DNA of 34,651 bases from an uncultured Hungatella sp. (GTDB lineage: Bacteria; Bacillota; Clostridia; Lachnospirales; Lachnospiraceae). Both the position numbers and the translations under genes were made by a program. Shown here one piece after another: positions 24,121-32,638 of this stretch (its first letter is position 1; every line of letters begins with the position of its first letter). The DNA lies in contig CAJUPP010000038.1 in NCBI GenBank assembly GCA_910588325.1, positions 1 to 34,651 on the forward strand, in the 5' to 3' direction. The notes beneath the pieces are model-generated. The model did no database searches. It was not told the DNA's origin and was given only the letters and a program-made list of their open reading frames with translations.

Positions 24121-25245
24121 TTATTCTGATGCCATATATTGTCCCTCAAGGACAGGAGTATCTCCCTCCTGCCGGACAAAGTTGGCATCTGACGCAGCGT
24201 CCTCATCATCTGTTTCATATATTCGTTGATTAATGCGGACTGCCACGTTCTTTTTATATACACCCATTTTCCCGGTAAACCACGGCTGCCTTCCGACATA
24301 TAGCTTCACATCCTTGGTCTTGGACTTATTCATATCGATGACATCACCGATCTTCAAATGATAGATATCATCCAAATCCAGGAGCACAGTTCCAAGCTGT
24401 CCCGTAACCGGAAGAGCTGTCTGGCGGATGTTGTCAAGAATCGTATCGCGGTTATCTTCATAAGCATAACCTCTTGCAATGTGTTTCCGGCTGTCAATCA
24501 CCTGGAAGATATTTTCCAAAAGCGTTCCCGGCATACAGATTCGGATCCGCTCTACCGCAAGTCCGGCCACATCCACATTCAAAAGGATAATCGCCACTGT
24601 CTCATCCAGGCCTACATCCTGTATCATACTAGGATTTTCTTCAATCCTCTGGGCTTTAAAATCTATACTTATGTAATTGGCAAACCCATCCTTCAAAGCC
24701 TGAATCAGATAGAACAGAATCCTTCGGTACAACGCTGTTTCCACGTCAGAATACCGATATCCCTCTGCCACCTTTACCACTTCTTCCCCGCCTCCCAGCA
24801 TGTGGTCAATTAGTGTAATCACCAATCCGGGTGTTACATACATCATCAGGGGAACTAAAGCCTTATTGTGGTCCTGTATGTTGGCCTCCACCAGGGTAAC
24901 CGCATCATTTTCGTTTAGAGCACTTACGAACTCATAGTAGCGCCGTTCCTGAACCTCCAGTACCGTAATGTCCGTCATAACCCGGAAAATACCGTTTACC
25001 TGGGATGTAATGATTCTGGCATAGTTTTCGAATACGCTGCTTAGAATCTTCATCTTGTCCTTAGTAAACTTTCTGGGACTGTAGAAATCGTATTTACTGT
25101 ACTTGACTTCCTCTGCCTTTTCTATTTTTTTATCAACTTTTGCTTCCACCGCCTGCGGGGCGTCAGCCTGTGTTTCCGGCGAACCGCCGGAACCCATAGA
25201 CTTTAAAAGTGCGTCAATCTGACTCTGAGATAATACGTCTGCCAT
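24121..25245 (-). CDS. fliM: flagellar motor switch protein FliM
   Basis: The product is 374 aa. FliM is the C-ring subunit that binds CheY-P. The N-terminal CheY-binding peptide is LSQSQIDALLKSM (5-17), followed by a flexible linker. The middle domain includes the conserved HMLGGGEE. The C-terminal domain is FliN-like (LPVTGQLGTVLLDLDDIYHL). It starts after AAGGTGG and lies 45 bases after motB. FliL, usual at this point in Firmicute operons, is missing. The peptide is the reference for the related repeats in FliY. Confidence 0.97.
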   Translation of the reverse strand: MADVLSQSQIDALLKSMGSGGSPETQADAPQAVEAKVDKKIEKAEEVKYSKYDFYSPRKFTKDKMKILSSVFENYARIITSQVNGIFRVMTDITVLEVQERRYYEFVSALNENDAVTLVEANIQDHNKALVPLMMYVTPGLVITLIDHMLGGGEEVVKVAEGYRYSDVETALYRRILFYLIQALKDGFANYISIDFKAQRIEENPSMIQDVGLDETVAIILLNVDVAGLAVERIRICMPGTLLENIFQVIDSRKHIARGYAYEDNRDTILDNIRQTALPVTGQLGTVLLDLDDIYHLKIGDVIDMNKSKTKDVKLYVGRQPWFTGKMGVYKKNVAVRINQRIYETDDEDAASDANFVRQEGDTPVLEGQYMASE

Positions 25246-25290
25246 CTGTAAAAGCCACCTTTTCTCAAATTGTTACTCTGTGCCTGCGTT

Positions 25291-26241
25291 TTACTCCGAT
25301 GGATTTGCCGCCGGGTCCGTAACATTTCCCTGTATATCGGCATCATTCACCGCCGTAGGGTCAAGCATGCTGGCTTCCCCCTCCATGTTTCCGTCCTCTA
25401 CTGTCGAAAATCCTTCCGGGATTTCCGTGGAGACTCCATCTGTCACCACCACAGAACCTTCCTCCAGACGGTTATAATACTCATCATAGTAATCATTCAT
25501 GGACTTGATATCCGCTCCTGCATCTACAATCAGAAATTCCACACGTCGGTTTTTTGCTCTTCCTTCGCTGGTTTCTGCAGTAGCCACCGGACGGAACTGT
25601 CCATAACTGATTCCTACCAATTTACTAGGTTCTATGATATCCTTGCTTTGTATATAAGCGGCTACCTCCGCCGAACGCATGGCGGAAAGCAGACGGTCTG
25701 TTCTTGGATTGTTGGGCTGATCCGGTCTTGCCTGGGCCGTATGGCCCATGATCTCGATCTGGGAAATTCTGTCCGCCTCCGGAGCAATGATCTCACTGAA
25801 TATATCCAGAGTCTCTATAGCCTCATCGGTCAGCATGGAACTGTCACCGTTAAAGAACGCCTGGTTCTCAAACGCAACAAAGGTATATCCTTCTCCCTGA
25901 GATACCGATACCCCTTCTATACCGCTTTCATTCAGTTTTTTTACCAGAACCAGATAGAGATCCTCCAGTTCCGCGTCTACATCAGGCTCCTCTTCCATCT
26001 CTAACTGGCCTGACACATCATATTCGCCTTCGGCGATATTTTCATTGATAGCAACCTGTTCCAGGTCATCGGAGTTGGGGAAGATACTTTTTACAAATAC
26101 CTCCCACTTCTGCTGGTCTAAGTTGGACATGGAATACAACATAACAAAAAAGCACAAAAGAAGGGTCACCATGTCGCCATAGGTGTCCATCCAGCTTCCG
26201 CAGTCTTCTCCTCCGCCTCCGCCTTTTTTTCTTCTGCCCAT
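25291..26241 (-). CDS. motB: flagellar stator protein MotB
   Basis: The product is 316 aa. MotB anchors the stator to peptidoglycan and carries the ion-binding Asp. The N-terminus is basic and Gly-rich. Its single membrane helix begins at SWMDTYGDMVTLLLCFFVML, where D23 is the predicted ion-binding residue. An acidic plug/linker follows. The OmpA-like peptidoglycan domain contains IMGHTAQARPDQPNNPRTDR, with LLSAMRSAEVAAYI next. About 70 residues beyond this domain form an acidic low-complexity tail, which is longer than usual. The start overlaps the motA stop by one base. Proton versus sodium use cannot be decided. Confidence 0.96.
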   Translation of the reverse strand: MGRRKKGGGGGEDCGSWMDTYGDMVTLLLCFFVMLYSMSNLDQQKWEVFVKSIFPNSDDLEQVAINENIAEGEYDVSGQLEMEEEPDVDAELEDLYLVLVKKLNESGIEGVSVSQGEGYTFVAFENQAFFNGDSSMLTDEAIETLDIFSEIIAPEADRISQIEIMGHTAQARPDQPNNPRTDRLLSAMRSAEVAAYIQSKDIIEPSKLVGISYGQFRPVATAETSEGRAKNRRVEFLIVDAGADIKSMNDYYDEYYNRLEEGSVVVTDGVSTEIPEGFSTVEDGNMEGEASMLDPTAVNDADIQGNVTDPAANPSE

Positions 26242-27059
26242 CAGCCTTCACCTCCGCCGGCAGCGCCTCCGCCGTTACCTGCCTTTAATAAAAGCTTCTT
26301 CTTCTGGGACTGTTTCATACAGGAAATCAGATGCTCACGGAGGAACTGAGGATTCTCTCCTGCCTGGATTCCCATGACTCCCTCTACAATGGTGGTACAG
26401 AAAAGCTCCTCCTCTGCCTGGCGTATCCTCAGCTTCTTGGCAATGGGCTGGAAGAAAATGTTGGCAAATCCGCTTCCGTAGAAAGTTGTAATCAAGGCTA
26501 CGGACATATCCTGGCCCAGGCTGCTGGCTCCGCCGCCGTCACCCAAATCCATACCCTTCAACATGTTAATCAGACCTACCAGTGTACCAATCATACCGAA
26601 AGCAGGCGCATAGGCGGACATCTTCTCATAGATTCCCGCCGCCTCATCGTGTCTTGCCATCATGTCGTCCATCTCTTTTTCCAGCATCTCTCTGACCTTG
26701 TCCGGATCATTGGCATCCACGATCATCAGGACACTCTGTTTAAAGAATGGATCCTTTATCTCCGCAGCCTTCTCCTCCAGAGCCAGAAGTCCGCTTTGTC
26801 TGGCAAGCATGGCTAAATCTACCAACTGGTCTACTAATTTGGGAATGTTATATTTCCCTCCCCGGAAACATACCGCTATATGCTTCGGTATATCCTTCAG
26901 GATACGGAAGGGATAGCTGGCTATCGTTGCTGCTACGGCACCTCCAAATACGATTGCAAGGCTCTGCATATCAACAAAGTTGCCCAGCTTATCTACTCCA
27001 ATTCCCCATACGATCAGTCCCAGGGCCATTATGACGCCGATAAGCGTTGTCAAATCCAT
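26241..27059 (-). CDS. motA: flagellar stator protein MotA
   Basis: The product is 272 aa. MotA forms the pentamer around MotB and pushes on FliG. Four membrane helices are visible: two near the N-terminus (3-21 and 32-50) and two around 150-168 and 186-206. Conserved Pro residues are P152 (YAPAFGMIGTLVGLI) and P205 (FFQPIAKKL). The cytoplasmic loop contains the charged stretch around residues 121-140 that contacts FliG. The C-terminal tail is Gly-rich. Its stop codon overlaps the motB start (TGATG), so the two are coupled. Confidence 0.97.
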   Translation of the reverse strand: MDLTTLIGVIMALGLIVWGIGVDKLGNFVDMQSLAIVFGGAVAATIASYPFRILKDIPKHIAVCFRGGKYNIPKLVDQLVDLAMLARQSGLLALEEKAAEIKDPFFKQSVLMIVDANDPDKVREMLEKEMDDMMARHDEAAGIYEKMSAYAPAFGMIGTLVGLINMLKGMDLGDGGGASSLGQDMSVALITTFYGSGFANIFFQPIAKKLRIRQAEEELFCTTIVEGVMGIQAGENPQFLREHLISCMKQSQKKKLLLKAGNGGGAAGGGEG

Positions 27060-27112
27060 TGTTTTATCCTCCTAATTCCTGCTCCTACTGCCTGAAAATA
27101 TCATTGGGACAT

Positions 27113-27319
27113 TTATTCGTCTTTTCCTTTGTCATCCAAGACAATACAGCTTCTGAAAAATCCTTTCATCTGCTCTAAAATGGAATCTTCCGAATCCTTT
27201 ACCAGATAATAGTAACCGTTCATCATCTTTATCTTTGTCTCGGGTATGGACTCGATACTTTCAATCTGAAAAATATTCAGATACAGTATCTCGTCGTTCA
27301 GCCGCGTTACCTTGATCAT
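27113..27319 (-). CDS. flbD: FlbD family protein (small flagellar operon protein)
   Basis: The product is 68 aa from the ATG at 27319. From this Met the sequence follows the whole FlbD family: IKVTRLNDEILYLNIFQIES, ending with the family's charged C-terminus. The family is small and cytosolic, and its function is poorly known; it lies between flgE and motA in many Firmicutes. The frame stays open upstream to an ATG at 27472, which would add 51 basic residues. Both starts have only moderate ribosome sites (AGGGG eight bases before 27319). The short form matches the family's usual length and is preferred. Confidence 0.85.
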   Translation of the reverse strand: MIKVTRLNDEILYLNIFQIESIESIPETKIKMMNGYYYLVKDSEDSILEQMKGFFRSCIVLDDKGKDE

Positions 27320-27505
27320 GCCTCTTGCCCCTTCTTTCAGCTTTTCCTCTGTTCCGTCAAGGCTGGAGGAGAGTCCGTACTGCTCCCTCCTCCTCTCGCC
27401 GGATATCCGCTCCATACGGACTTTTCTTCTTCTGTCAGCCATCTTCTGGTTGTCGTTTTTCCACCATCTCATGGTCTGTTCCCTATATTCCTGTTCTTAA
27501 TTTAA

Positions 27506-28468
27506 TTACCGCTTCATAGCTACCAGGTCAGACAGCATCTCGTCGGATACGGTGATCATCTTCGAATTGGCCTGGAAACCTCTGTGGGTGGTAATCATCT
27601 CGGCAAACTCCTTTGCCAAGTCTACATTGGAGGCTTCGATGTAGCCGGGCATTAAGCTTGAAGTTGCTCCGCCAGGCATAGAAGCGCTGGATTGACCTGT
27701 ATTATCAGCGTTAGCTGCATTATAATAATTATTTCCTACCTTAGTTAAACCATTGGGGTTTTGGAATGTAGCAATAGCTACCGTTCCCAAATAAATTGTC
27801 TTTGCACTGTCATCATCCATTGTAATAGAAGCCGATATCTTACCATTTTTATCAATCTGTATATTGCTGAGCTGAATTGCTTCTTTTGTCGAATCAATAT
27901 TTTGACCATAGTTAAGGTCAGTAGTAATATCCTTAGGAGGTATCGTCCCTGTTGGGGCCCGCAAAGGAACCAATCTATAAGCATCAAATTTTTTTCCAGA
28001 TACTATATCATCCCCAGTTTTTGGTACAAAGCCATACACAAAATTACCATTACCATCAACTACATACCCCGCACTATCTACGGTAAACTGTCCAACTCTG
28101 GTATAATCAAAATTAGTAGCCATGAAGTTTGCTGTTATAACTTCTGAAGCCGTCTTTAATGTTATAAAAAAGCCCTCTCCCTCAATAGATGCATTAAATC
28201 CGCCTCTATAAGTAGGTGTGCTGGCAGTCATATCCATTCCGATAGTTCCCATCAAAGTACCATAACCATACTGAGCCGCATTCACACCACCGGCGCCATT
28301 ATTATTACCTGTAGATGCTGTAGATGTCTGATACATAGCCTCCTTAAATGTATAGGATTGAGCCTTAAAACCATCCGTATTTACGTTTGCAATATTATGT
28401 CCAACTACGTCCATCTTGTTCTGGTGAGCCCGAAGGCCTGCCACCGCTGAGTCCATTGCTCTTAACAT
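27506..28468 (-). CDS. flgE: flagellar hook protein FlgE
   Basis: The product is 320 aa, on the short side for FlgE. It polymerises into the hook. The N-terminus has GLRAHQNKMDVVGHNIANVN followed by TDGFK. GEGFFI and YTRVGQFTVDSAGYVVDGNG are central family motifs. The C-terminus has EASNVDLAKEFAEMITTHRG and ends FQANSKMITVSDEML plus a short tail. The middle (roughly residues 125-250) is AT-rich compared with both ends: hand counts give 30% GC at 27841-27900 against 50% at 27541-27600. That region encodes the surface-exposed domains. It lies upstream of flbD by 186 bases. Confidence 0.93.
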   Translation of the reverse strand: MLRAMDSAVAGLRAHQNKMDVVGHNIANVNTDGFKAQSYTFKEAMYQTSTASTGNNNGAGGVNAAQYGYGTLMGTIGMDMTASTPTYRGGFNASIEGEGFFITLKTASEVITANFMATNFDYTRVGQFTVDSAGYVVDGNGNFVYGFVPKTGDDIVSGKKFDAYRLVPLRAPTGTIPPKDITTDLNYGQNIDSTKEAIQLSNIQIDKNGKISASITMDDDSAKTIYLGTVAIATFQNPNGLTKVGNNYYNAANADNTGQSSASMPGGATSSLMPGYIEASNVDLAKEFAEMITTHRGFQANSKMITVSDEMLSDLVAMKR

Positions 28469-28497
28469 AATCCGTTTTCCTTTCTTTTGCCGTCTTT

Positions 28498-28520
28498 CCG
28501 CCTGCCCTTCCGGCAGGCGG
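28498..28520 (-). promoter_or_regulatory. GC-rich intercistronic hairpin before flgE
   Basis: CCGCCTGCC (28498-28506) pairs perfectly with GGCAGGCGG (28512-28520) around a five-base loop. In the operon transcript it sits about 30 nt before the flgE start. The bases after it on the minus strand are AAAGACGGC, with no uridine run, so it is not an intrinsic terminator. It probably stabilises or marks the hook-gene message. Confidence 0.65.
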
Positions 28521-28545
28521 ATTAAGCATCCTCCACGAGGTCCTG

Positions 28546-28923
28546 CTACATGATAACGGCGCTGTCAATATTAGTAAATACTCGTTCTTTCATGTCACTT
28601 TGGGACATGGTGGTAACTACGGTGTTATTAGGCACATTCACAATAAAAATCCCCTGAGCCCCGATAATCGCCACATCTCTGGCGCCTTTCTTCCTGGCGT
28701 CCTCCACCGCGTGTTCCAAATTACTCATCAATTGATTGTCAACGGCAATTCCCCGCTCATTCAGACGCTTTGTGGCGTGTTTGGAAAAATTCAGGCCTAC
28801 CTTCGCCCTTTGTTGGAGCATCTGATAGAAATCCTGACTCTCCCCCACTCCAGGCGTTTTCGTATTCTGGCCGGGGATGCCCTGTCTGCCGTTGTCTATA
28901 CGGCCAATTCCATTCACATCCAT
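28546..28923 (-). CDS. flagellar operon protein, TIGR02530 type
   Basis: The product is 125 aa from the ATG at 28923, chosen because GGAGG lies seven bases before it. A second ATG at 28944 would add seven residues and has a weaker AGGA site. The sequence follows the TIGR02530 pattern: GLNFSKHATKRLNERGIAVD, then a repeat of alternating helix, then AIIGAQGIFIVNVPNNTVVT and VFTNIDSAVIM at the end. The family is found between flgD and flgE in Firmicutes and its function is unknown; a hook assembly role is inferred from position only. Confidence 0.88.
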   Translation of the reverse strand: MDVNGIGRIDNGRQGIPGQNTKTPGVGESQDFYQMLQQRAKVGLNFSKHATKRLNERGIAVDNQLMSNLEHAVEDARKKGARDVAIIGAQGIFIVNVPNNTVVTTMSQSDMKERVFTNIDSAVIM

Positions 28924-29000
28924 ACTCGTTCCTCCAAAAGCCATTGCTCTTCCTGTGGCTTATTGCCTTACATCAAATTACTTTTCACTACCGTTACTCC

Positions 29001-29576
29001 TTAAACTGTACCTGGCCCTTCTGCACCTCCAGGTCCCTCTTCGCCGTTGTCGCCGGAGCCTTCGCTGTCGCCTCCAGGCCCTTCCTGCTCATTATCAACC
29101 TCCTTATTATACGGATCCGGAACCTTCCCCACTCCTACCAGATGAGATAAAGGATGCTCCTTATCATCGCCCTCTACCTTAAATACCGGTTCACCTTTCG
29201 TAAAGTTGACATACTCCACTCTAGCATATTTTACACCGGTTGGCTCTTCCTGTCCATAGGAATTTTCTTTCACTACCGCCACAGTCACTTCCTGGCCTAC
29301 CAAACTTCCTGCGTATGTCTGGGCGCTGGTAGCTGTGGATGCATCAATCGCTTCTGTCATGGAAGTCATGGACTGCATCATCGCCATCTGGGTCATCTGG
29401 TTCATCAGCTCACTGTTGTCCATGGGGCTTGTGGGATCCTGATACTGAAGCTGTGTTGCCAAAAGCTGGAAAAAATCAGTAATGCTTAAGGTGTTTTTGT
29501 CATTGGATGTAGCCGTATAATATGTCTTCTCATACGGATTACTTGTTCCGCTGACCGAATTAATCGTATCTGCCAT
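29001..29576 (-). CDS. flgD: hook-capping protein FlgD
   Basis: The product is 191 aa. FlgD caps the growing hook and is needed for FlgE polymerisation. The typical N-terminal core is DFFQLLATQLQYQDPTSPMD (34-53), followed by NSELMNQMTQMAMMQSM. The SLVGQEVTVAV segment (91-101) is the family's start of the beta domain. The beta domain is shorter than in enterobacteria. A Gly/Glu-rich tail of about 29 residues (163-191) ends the protein and looks disordered. The gene precedes the TIGR02530 gene and follows fliK by 24 bases. Confidence 0.93.
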   Translation of the reverse strand: MADTINSVSGTSNPYEKTYYTATSNDKNTLSITDFFQLLATQLQYQDPTSPMDNSELMNQMTQMAMMQSMTSMTEAIDASTATSAQTYAGSLVGQEVTVAVVKENSYGQEEPTGVKYARVEYVNFTKGEPVFKVEGDDKEHPLSHLVGVGKVPDPYNKEVDNEQEGPGGDSEGSGDNGEEGPGGAEGPGTV

Positions 29577-29600
29577 AGTTCTTCACTTCCTTTTCTTTTT

Positions 29601-30788
29601 TCACACAAGTCCCAGCCGAAGCTGTTGTGCGAAAGATTCTGCCTGATGGGTATCTTCCCCATGTCCCTGATTTTTTTGCTCCTCAGGTTCTCCCTGTTCC
29701 TTGCTGCGGTTCTGGTTCTGCTGCTCGTCATACTGCTCACTGCCCTGCTGGGCCGGCTGTGTGTAGATGATGGTCTCCTGCCCTGTCTTCTCCTCCAGAA
29801 TCGCTGCTATCTCCGATGCCTTCTGGCTCAGCATATCCAGCGTCCTGGGATTGGATGCCATGATGGACAGCGAAGCCCTGTCTCCCTCATACACCAGTCT
29901 GATAGTAAGCTTTCCAAGATTTGCCGGCTCCAGTTCCACCGTCAGGGTTCTGCCGGCCTCCAGGGTTCTTGACGCCAGGGTTTTTCCCAAATCCTGGGGA
30001 AGCTGTTCCGGTGTCGTTTTAAGAGGAATTGTTTCTGTCCTCTGAGTCACTGCCTCCTGAACCTGCTCTGATGTGCGAATCTCCGTGTTGTAGACCGTAT
30101 CCTGATTACTGTACTGGCTGTTAGTATCCTGGCGAACCTTCCTGTCATCAGATGCCGCTGCGGGAACCTCTGCCTTCGATTCGGATTTTGCTTCTGTCTG
30201 GTTGCCGCTGTCAGAACGTTCCTCTGTCCGGGTAACTTTCTGCGGTTCTGCCTCCTGAACGGTTGTCTCTGCCACGGCTTCTATCTGCTGCTTTGCTGAC
30301 TTTACATTCTCTGTTCTCTCAGGATTCGCCTGAACTGCCGCCTCTGCCTGAACTGCTGTCTCAGAGACCATCTCCGGAGCCGCTTCCGTACCGATAGCCG
30401 TCACACTGCTCTCCACTGCCTCCTGAACCTGTTCCGCCTCCATATCCGGCTGAATCAGAATCTGGGCCGCTGCCTGCTGAAGCACCGCCTGATTGAGTGC
30501 TTCTTTGGAAGCCAGGTCCTCTTCCTTTCCGTCATCCGCAGCCGTCTCCTGGGCCTTACCGTCTTCAGAAACATTCTCAGAAGCTTTACCATCTGCGTTT
30601 GCTTCCTCCGCTCTCTTAGGTTCTGCTTTCTTTCCGGTATCCGCCTTGCCTGCCTGCTGTGTTCCATCCTTTTTCGCCTGGAGAAGCTTGGTAAAATCAT
30701 CTCTCTGTATGGATGGCTGGTCTGAAACGGCACGCGTTGCCACATCAATCCGGGCCTGTACAGGCGGCTGTACCTTTCCTGCTGTCAT
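29601..30788 (-). CDS. fliK: flagellar hook-length control protein FliK
   Basis: The product is 395 aa. FliK is a secreted ruler that measures the hook and triggers the FlhB switch. Residues 30-280 are low complexity, rich in Ala, Glu, Gln and Thr, as expected for the ruler part. The C-terminal domain (about 283-345) has LTVELEPANLGKLTIRLVYE and SIMASNPRTLDMLSQKASEI, the Flg_hook signature. The last 45 residues are Gln/Glu-rich. The start has a strong AAAGGAGGCG site. Assignment is by the C-terminal domain plus order between fliJ and flgD. Confidence 0.9.
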   Translation of the reverse strand: MTAGKVQPPVQARIDVATRAVSDQPSIQRDDFTKLLQAKKDGTQQAGKADTGKKAEPKRAEEANADGKASENVSEDGKAQETAADDGKEEDLASKEALNQAVLQQAAAQILIQPDMEAEQVQEAVESSVTAIGTEAAPEMVSETAVQAEAAVQANPERTENVKSAKQQIEAVAETTVQEAEPQKVTRTEERSDSGNQTEAKSESKAEVPAAASDDRKVRQDTNSQYSNQDTVYNTEIRTSEQVQEAVTQRTETIPLKTTPEQLPQDLGKTLASRTLEAGRTLTVELEPANLGKLTIRLVYEGDRASLSIMASNPRTLDMLSQKASEIAAILEEKTGQETIIYTQPAQQGSEQYDEQQNQNRSKEQGEPEEQKNQGHGEDTHQAESFAQQLRLGLV

Positions 30789-30849
30789 GATACGCCTCCT
30801 TTCTCTTATTAATATTTATAATCAACAGCTTTCACTGTGATTACCAGAT

Positions 30850-31308
30850 TTATCCTCGATTCTGATGTCTGGCTTTGATGGATGTATTGGAAACAAACTC
30901 CTCCACAAAAGTCTCGTCTGCCTTCATCACGGCTTTCTGATATTCCTTCTGTTTCTTCTCTTTCAATTTTTCAAACTTGGAGGTATCCACCTTAGCCGTT
31001 ATCACTTCCTGTTTTTTCTCATCTTCCTGTTTTTTTAAGACTTTCAGCTTTCCCTTCTCCTCATGGATGATCTCTTCCATCCGTCCGATGCACATATTGT
31101 AAAGCCTGCAGTCTCCGATGCTGACTCCTTGTTCCTTAGCCTTGTTAAAGTCGTCTTCATAACCGGCCAGTCTGCGGTTCAGCCCCTGAATCTCTTCCTG
31201 TTTCCTGTTGACCTTCTGTAAAATCACCGCGTGTTCGGTCTTCAAATTATCCAGTACCTGTGTCTTATAATCCAACACCGTATCCAGTCTGTATTCGAAT
31301 CTCTTCAC
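30850..31308 (-). CDS. fliJ: flagellar export protein FliJ
   Basis: The product is 152 aa. FliJ is the central stalk of the FliI ATPase ring and an escort for chaperones. The whole chain is a predicted antiparallel coiled coil with heptads of Leu, Lys and Glu. It starts MKRFEYRLDTVLDYKTQVLD, which is typical. The C-terminal portion has KEKKQKEYQKAVMKADETFV. It begins at a GTG, with GGAGG ten bases upstream, 18 bases after fliI. Conservation in this family is low, so position supports the call as much as sequence. Confidence 0.92.
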   Translation of the reverse strand: MKRFEYRLDTVLDYKTQVLDNLKTEHAVILQKVNRKQEEIQGLNRRLAGYEDDFNKAKEQGVSIGDCRLYNMCIGRMEEIIHEEKGKLKVLKKQEDEKKQEVITAKVDTSKFEKLKEKKQKEYQKAVMKADETFVEEFVSNTSIKARHQNRG

Positions 31309-31326
31309 TTCTCATGTTCCTCCGAA

Positions 31327-32628
31327 TCAACCGGTTATCTCTTCAATTTTCTTCAATGTCTCCTCGTAAGTAAAACGCTCCTTGATTCCCTGCTGCAGAA
31401 ATCCATTGATGCGGTCGATCTTCGCTACCGCCTCATCTAACGCAGCATTGGTTCCCTTCTTATAGGCTCCAATGGAAATCAAATCCGCATTCTTCTGATA
31501 TAATCCCAATATATTTCTCAATCTGGACGCTGTCCTCTGATGTTCCTCCGCCACCACTTCCACCATAAGTCTGGAAATGCTGGCTCCTATATCAATGGCC
31601 GGGAAATGATTCTCATTGGCCAACTGTCTGCTTAAGACAATATGTCCGTCTAAAATTCCTCGAACCGTATCCGAAATCGGTTCATTGGTGTCATCACCTT
31701 CCACCAATACTGTATATACACCTGTGATGGAGCCGCGGCCGAAATTCCCGCTTCGCTCCAAAAGCTTAGGAAACTCGGCGTAGATAGAAGGGGTATATCC
31801 TCTGGCTATAGGGGGTTCTCCGATAGCCAGGCCGATCTCTCTCTGGGCCATAGCATACCTGGTAAGAGAATCCATCATCAAAAGCACATCATAGCCCTGA
31901 TCCTTAAAATATTCTGCAATGGTAGTTGCCACCAGAGGACATTTCATACGAAGCATGGCTGGCTGGTCTGAGGTAGCCACTACCAGAACAGATCGCCTCA
32001 TTCCCTCTTCCCCTAAGTCCTTCTCGATAAATTCCAGAACCTCACGCCCACGCTCTCCTACCAGCGCAATCACATTGATATCTGTCTTTACATTCTTGGC
32101 AATCATGCCCATCAGGGTACTCTTTCCTACGCCGGAGCCGGCAAAAATTCCGATTCTCTGGCCTTTGCCTATGGTGTTCAGTCCATCGATAGCCTTGATG
32201 CCAAACTCCAGCCGCTCTCTGATAGGCGGACGATTTAACGGATTGATATAAGGGCTGTTCACCGTATAATGTCTGGAGTGAGGCAAAGGTTCTCCGCCGT
32301 CCATAGGCTCTCCTAAGGCGTTGATGATTCTTCCTCTGAGGAAATCTCCTACCGGCACTTTCAGCCTCCGCCTGGTATTTCGCACAAAGCTTCCTGATGC
32401 GATACCGCTGGTAGGTTCATAAGTCATAAGCTGAATCCGCTCATTCTTAAAGCCCACCACCTCCGCCGGCATCTGACGGTTCTGTTCCTCGTTATAAATC
32501 ATAACGATATCGCCGATGCTGGCACGGCCTCCGGAGGCCTCCATAGACATCCCAACTACATTTTCAATTTTCCCTATATAGCTGATAGTCTCTGACTTCC
32601 CAATCAAAGGCGGTATCTTTTCATACAT
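31327..32628 (-). CDS. fliI: flagellum-specific ATPase FliI
   Basis: The product is 433 aa. FliI hydrolyses ATP to unload and unfold export substrates and is related to the F1 beta subunit. The N-terminal beta barrel is followed by the nucleotide domain, with Walker A AGSGVGKST (163-171), catalytic ALVGERGREV (187-196), and Walker B LLMMDSLTRYAMAQRE with D252. The C-terminal helical domain ends with TYEETLKKIEEITG. Residue lengths and motifs are typical. The start has AGGGGTG six bases upstream, ten bases after fliH. Confidence 0.97.
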   Translation of the reverse strand: MYEKIPPLIGKSETISYIGKIENVVGMSMEASGGRASIGDIVMIYNEEQNRQMPAEVVGFKNERIQLMTYEPTSGIASGSFVRNTRRRLKVPVGDFLRGRIINALGEPMDGGEPLPHSRHYTVNSPYINPLNRPPIRERLEFGIKAIDGLNTIGKGQRIGIFAGSGVGKSTLMGMIAKNVKTDINVIALVGERGREVLEFIEKDLGEEGMRRSVLVVATSDQPAMLRMKCPLVATTIAEYFKDQGYDVLLMMDSLTRYAMAQREIGLAIGEPPIARGYTPSIYAEFPKLLERSGNFGRGSITGVYTVLVEGDDTNEPISDTVRGILDGHIVLSRQLANENHFPAIDIGASISRLMVEVVAEEHQRTASRLRNILGLYQKNADLISIGAYKKGTNAALDEAVAKIDRINGFLQQGIKERFTYEETLKKIEEITG

Positions 32629-32638
32629 GTAAACACCC

